Origin: an uncultured Collinsella sp.
Lineage (GTDB): Bacteria; Actinomycetota; Coriobacteriia; Coriobacteriales; Coriobacteriaceae
Direction: 5' to 3'
Assembly: GCA_900767675.1 (NCBI GenBank)
Contig: CAAFZX010000022.1
Span: 62,001-126,000 of the forward strand
Length of the DNA stretch: 64,000 nucleotides
This document shows, piece after piece, positions 61,747 through 64,000 of the stretch. Position numbers and translations under genes: made by a program. Every line of letters starts with the position of its first letter. Within the stretch, counting starts at the first letter, position 1. The notes under the pieces were generated by a model that did not search any database, had not been told where the DNA came from, and saw only the letters and a program-made list of their open reading frames with translations.

Positions 61747-63516
61747 TTACTTGCTCATGAACAGCCAGATTGCGATGATCACCAGGATTGCGGCGATGAT
61801 GCAGACGATGGCTCCGGTGAATTTGACGCGTGAGTCGCGGGTTCGCTTGCGCACGTCGTCTTCGGCGGCCTCGAGTTGGGTAACTTCGCGCTCGGTCTCG
61901 GTATGCTCGGCCTTGTCGCGTGCCAAGGACCCGGCGAGCGATTCGGTGATTTCGGGATGGTCATGCACCTCGGTCGCCTGCTCGATAATCGACTGCGCAT
62001 GCGCGGCATCTGCCCGGGCGTTTGCGATGGCCTGCTCTTGCTCGCGGCGTGCCTTGTCCTGCGCGGTGATCTTTTCGCGCAGCTCGCGCTGACGCGTCGC
62101 GGCGGCTGTCTTCGCCGTCTGCAGCTCGTCGCGCGCGGCATCGGCTTCGGTCGTCACGGCTTGGTGCGCGCGTTTTGCGTCGGCGATAGGGGCTTGAGCC
62201 TGCTCGACGGCCTGCTCGGCTGCGGCAAGCGAGTGCTCAAGGTCGGCGGTGATGCGCGGGACATCTTCTTCGGCTTTACGCAGGGCATCTGCCGTGTCGG
62301 AGATCTGCATCGAGAGCTCGCTGGTGCGCACCGTATAGTTGGCAGGATTTGCCGAGGGATTGCGTTGCAGCTCGGCATACTCATGACGCAGCGTCTCGAG
62401 CTGGGCGCGCGTGGCGTCGACGGTTTGTTGTGCGGCGGCAATGCCGGCGTCTCGCTCGGCCTTCACCTTGTCGCGGATGCGCTTGGAATCCTCAAGACGT
62501 CGAACGAGGCGGTTGCCGGTCTCGCGCGAGCTCGCCTCGCGGGCCTCCACGGCGTCGAGCGCGGCCTTCAGACGGAGCTCAGTCGCGTCATCCTCTGTCT
62601 TCATTTGTTCGAGCTGACCCTTGAGCTCTGTCGCTTTGGAGGCGTGGGCATCACGGTCAATCTCGGCGGCCGCTGCAGTCTTTTGGGCCGTGGCAATCGC
62701 CTGGCGCTGGTCGGCGACGATCTGGTCGTAGCGGCCTGCGATATCCTGGCGCGTCTCGAGCTCCTCGGCCTGATCGGCAATGCGCTGCTCAAGTTCGGCC
62801 AGGTGAGCGCGGGCATCGGCAAGTGCCTTTTTCGCGGCGTTCATCTCGCGCATGGCCGAGGCGCCCTGGGCGATAAAGGTGCCCACGGCGTTCGCAGTGT
62901 TCGAGACAGCGGTCCCCAGATCGCGGCTCGCGGCGGGGGCGTGCGGGGCGATCGGGCGACCGGTATCAGCGGCGCCAACATCGGTAGTTTGCGGCGCGGC
63001 GATATTGCCGGTGCCGCCTTCGATCACAGAAAAGCCTGCTGCATGCGGGTCGACGGCGTCCGCGCCAATCGTGGGATGTTCGAGCTGCAGAAACGAGGGC
63101 ATAGTGCTGCCCTGGTCGGCAACGGGGGTCTCGCCGGGTACAAAGGTCGAGGCGGCCTCGGCGGCCTCCTCTTCCTCGGCGTCCACGTCAGCGTCGGCTA
63201 CGGCGTCTTTCATCGCTTTGACGGCGTCCATCATAGAGTCCATGACGGCGTCGAGCTCTTCTTCCGAAGAAACCTCGATAGGGCCCGCAGCTTGCGGAGC
63301 GGCATCCTGTACGGGGTGGTCGTCCTGAGCGGGCGCATCGTCGTTTTGCTCGCCGGCATCTTCGGCGCCGGGGGTTTCCGCCGTAGCGCTTTCGTCCAAG
63401 ATGGGGTCGTCGAGGTCAATATCATCGCAGGTCACAGCGTCGGCATCTGCAGTGACGTCTGCGGAATCATCAATATGCTGTTGAGTCTGGGGGTCCAGCT
63501 CGTCTGTCATAGGCAT
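61747..63516 (-). CDS. Tail-anchored coiled-coil protein
   Basis: 589 residues from ATG 63516 (GAGGAG upstream); the frame runs on to 63633 without support. The first 150 residues are strongly acidic and disordered; about 210-540 is long Ala/Glu/Gln-rich coiled coil (for example LEQRIADQAEELETRQ); the last 23 residues are a membrane helix ending FMSK. This plan suggests a cytoplasmic scaffold tethered to the membrane. No enzyme motif seen; function unknown. Confidence 0.75.
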   Translation of the reverse strand: MPMTDELDPQTQQHIDDSADVTADADAVTCDDIDLDDPILDESATAETPGAEDAGEQNDDAPAQDDHPVQDAAPQAAGPIEVSSEEELDAVMDSMMDAVKAMKDAVADADVDAEEEEAAEAASTFVPGETPVADQGSTMPSFLQLEHPTIGADAVDPHAAGFSVIEGGTGNIAAPQTTDVGAADTGRPIAPHAPAASRDLGTAVSNTANAVGTFIAQGASAMREMNAAKKALADARAHLAELEQRIADQAEELETRQDIAGRYDQIVADQRQAIATAQKTAAAAEIDRDAHASKATELKGQLEQMKTEDDATELRLKAALDAVEAREASSRETGNRLVRRLEDSKRIRDKVKAERDAGIAAAQQTVDATRAQLETLRHEYAELQRNPSANPANYTVRTSELSMQISDTADALRKAEEDVPRITADLEHSLAAAEQAVEQAQAPIADAKRAHQAVTTEADAARDELQTAKTAAATRQRELREKITAQDKARREQEQAIANARADAAHAQSIIEQATEVHDHPEITESLAGSLARDKAEHTETEREVTQLEAAEDDVRKRTRDSRVKFTGAIVCIIAAILVIIAIWLFMSK

Positions 63517-63649
63517 GTGCTCCTCATCGTTGTTTGTCACCCTATGATAAAGTCTCGCGCCGACATCCCGCGCGCTGCAGCAAAGTTTCAAAACGTGTTC
63601 GATGGCTCGCGTCGATAGCAAAAACTCGGCCACTTTATCCAGTTTGTAC

Positions 63650-63679
63650 TTGACATTCCCTTCGCCGAAAGACGTTATG
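63650..63679 (+). promoter_or_regulatory. Possible promoter of the short-chain dehydrogenase
   Basis: A perfect -35 TTGACA at 63650-63655 with a weak -10 GTTATG at 63674-63679 (18-base spacing), about 125 bases before the gene. Confidence 0.35.
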
Positions 63680-63804
63680 CCGTTCGCCTGCCGAGGCCTT
63701 TTCTTTTCACTTGAACCCGTTAAAGTTGCATTTCAGCTTTTGTCGCGTTTATTTGGATGCGCGCAGTCGGCGGGTGCGCCCGTCGCGATTTGAAAGGACT
63801 TTGT

Positions 63805-64000
63805 ATGGGACTTTTCACTGGTAAGACCGTGATCGTCACCGGCGGTGGCAAGGCCACGCTCAAGGACGGCTCCGCCGGCTCCATCGGCTACGGTATCGAT
63901 ATCGCTTTTGCCAAGGAGGGCGCAAACCTCGTCATTACCGGCCGCAACGTTGCCAAGCTCGAGGCTGCCAAGGAATCCCTCGAGGCCGAGTACGGCGTCA
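63805..64000 (+). CDS. Short-chain dehydrogenase/reductase, 3' end missing; 12-alpha-HSDH-like N-terminus
   Basis: ATG 63805 with GAAAGGA upstream; 65 codons visible before the window ends. The N-terminus MGLFTGKTVIVTGGGKATLK, then SIGYGIDIAFAKEGANLVIT and GRN, shows the classical SDR nucleotide-binding motif in an unusual TGGGKA..SIGYGI form. By recall this form matches bacterial bile-acid 12-alpha-hydroxysteroid dehydrogenases from Clostridium and Eggerthella, but it also occurs in other SDRs. The Asp/Arg specificity position reads TGRN, often NADP-preferring. Catalytic Tyr-Lys is beyond the edge. SDR identity is firm; bile-acid role is tentative. Confidence 0.8.
   Translation, partial: MGLFTGKTVIVTGGGKATLKDGSAGSIGYGIDIAFAKEGANLVITGRNVAKLEAAKESLEAEYGV

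Overview
The window is GC-rich, densely coding DNA that looks like a human-gut Actinomycete of the class Coriobacteriia, most probably Collinsella. The evidence is the overall gene set, the AddAB-type recombination pair, the queH-queA pair, a methionyl-tRNA synthetase with an unusual KMSKS loop, and many intergenic hairpins of a style I associate with Collinsella genomes. The genus is inferred from recall of protein style, not from a search. No rRNA, tRNA, CRISPR array, prophage or transposase gene was seen.

Layout. 0-5 kb: a HipA-like kinase cut by the left edge, mnmA, cysK divergent from an IscR/CymR-like Rrf2 regulator, a four-helix holin-family protein and a YerC-type TrpR-like regulator. 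5-19 kb: DNA metabolism, with an AddB-like nuclease, AddA helicase-nuclease, DNA polymerase III alpha and a SWIM-SNF2 helicase. 19-26 kb: a superoxide reductase, a large NAD-synthetase homologue that has lost its catalytic residues in both domains, ruvCAB behind a LexA-type box, and formate-THF ligase. 26-37 kb: an envelope/accessory block of zinc-ribbon membrane proteins (one frameshifted), a Cys-rich small protein, a PASTA-like membrane protein, a CDF metal transporter, an AT-richer patch with a SHOCT protein and a HicAB toxin-antitoxin pair, and two tandem paralogous lipoproteins. 37-43 kb: fchA-like cyclodeaminase plus folD (one-carbon folate, partner to fhs at 24.5 kb), a MITE-like inverted repeat, a C69 dipeptidase and a UbiB-type kinase. 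43-49.6 kb: a cobalamin riboswitch followed by two secreted or anchored proteins with DUF4430 (transcobalamin C-terminal-like) domains. 49.7-64 kb: two GtrA-family proteins, class III fructose-1,6-bisphosphatase, DegV, a TIM-barrel protein, a 56-residue membrane protein, an RsmB/RsmF-type rRNA methyltransferase, metG, a DUF3267 protein, queH-queA, a tail-anchored coiled-coil protein, and the start of a short-chain dehydrogenase resembling bile-acid 12-alpha-hydroxysteroid dehydrogenases.

Most novel signals: (1) the riboswitch plus DUF4430 pair, which reads as a Gram-positive surface system for cobalamin capture; (2) several families of intergenic hairpins, two of them with compensatory base changes between copies, which argues that the folded structure is selected; (3) the doubly dead NAD-synthetase homologue; (4) a putative attenuator or small RNA before the folate operon; (5) a palindrome shared by the promoters of two paralogous zinc-ribbon genes.
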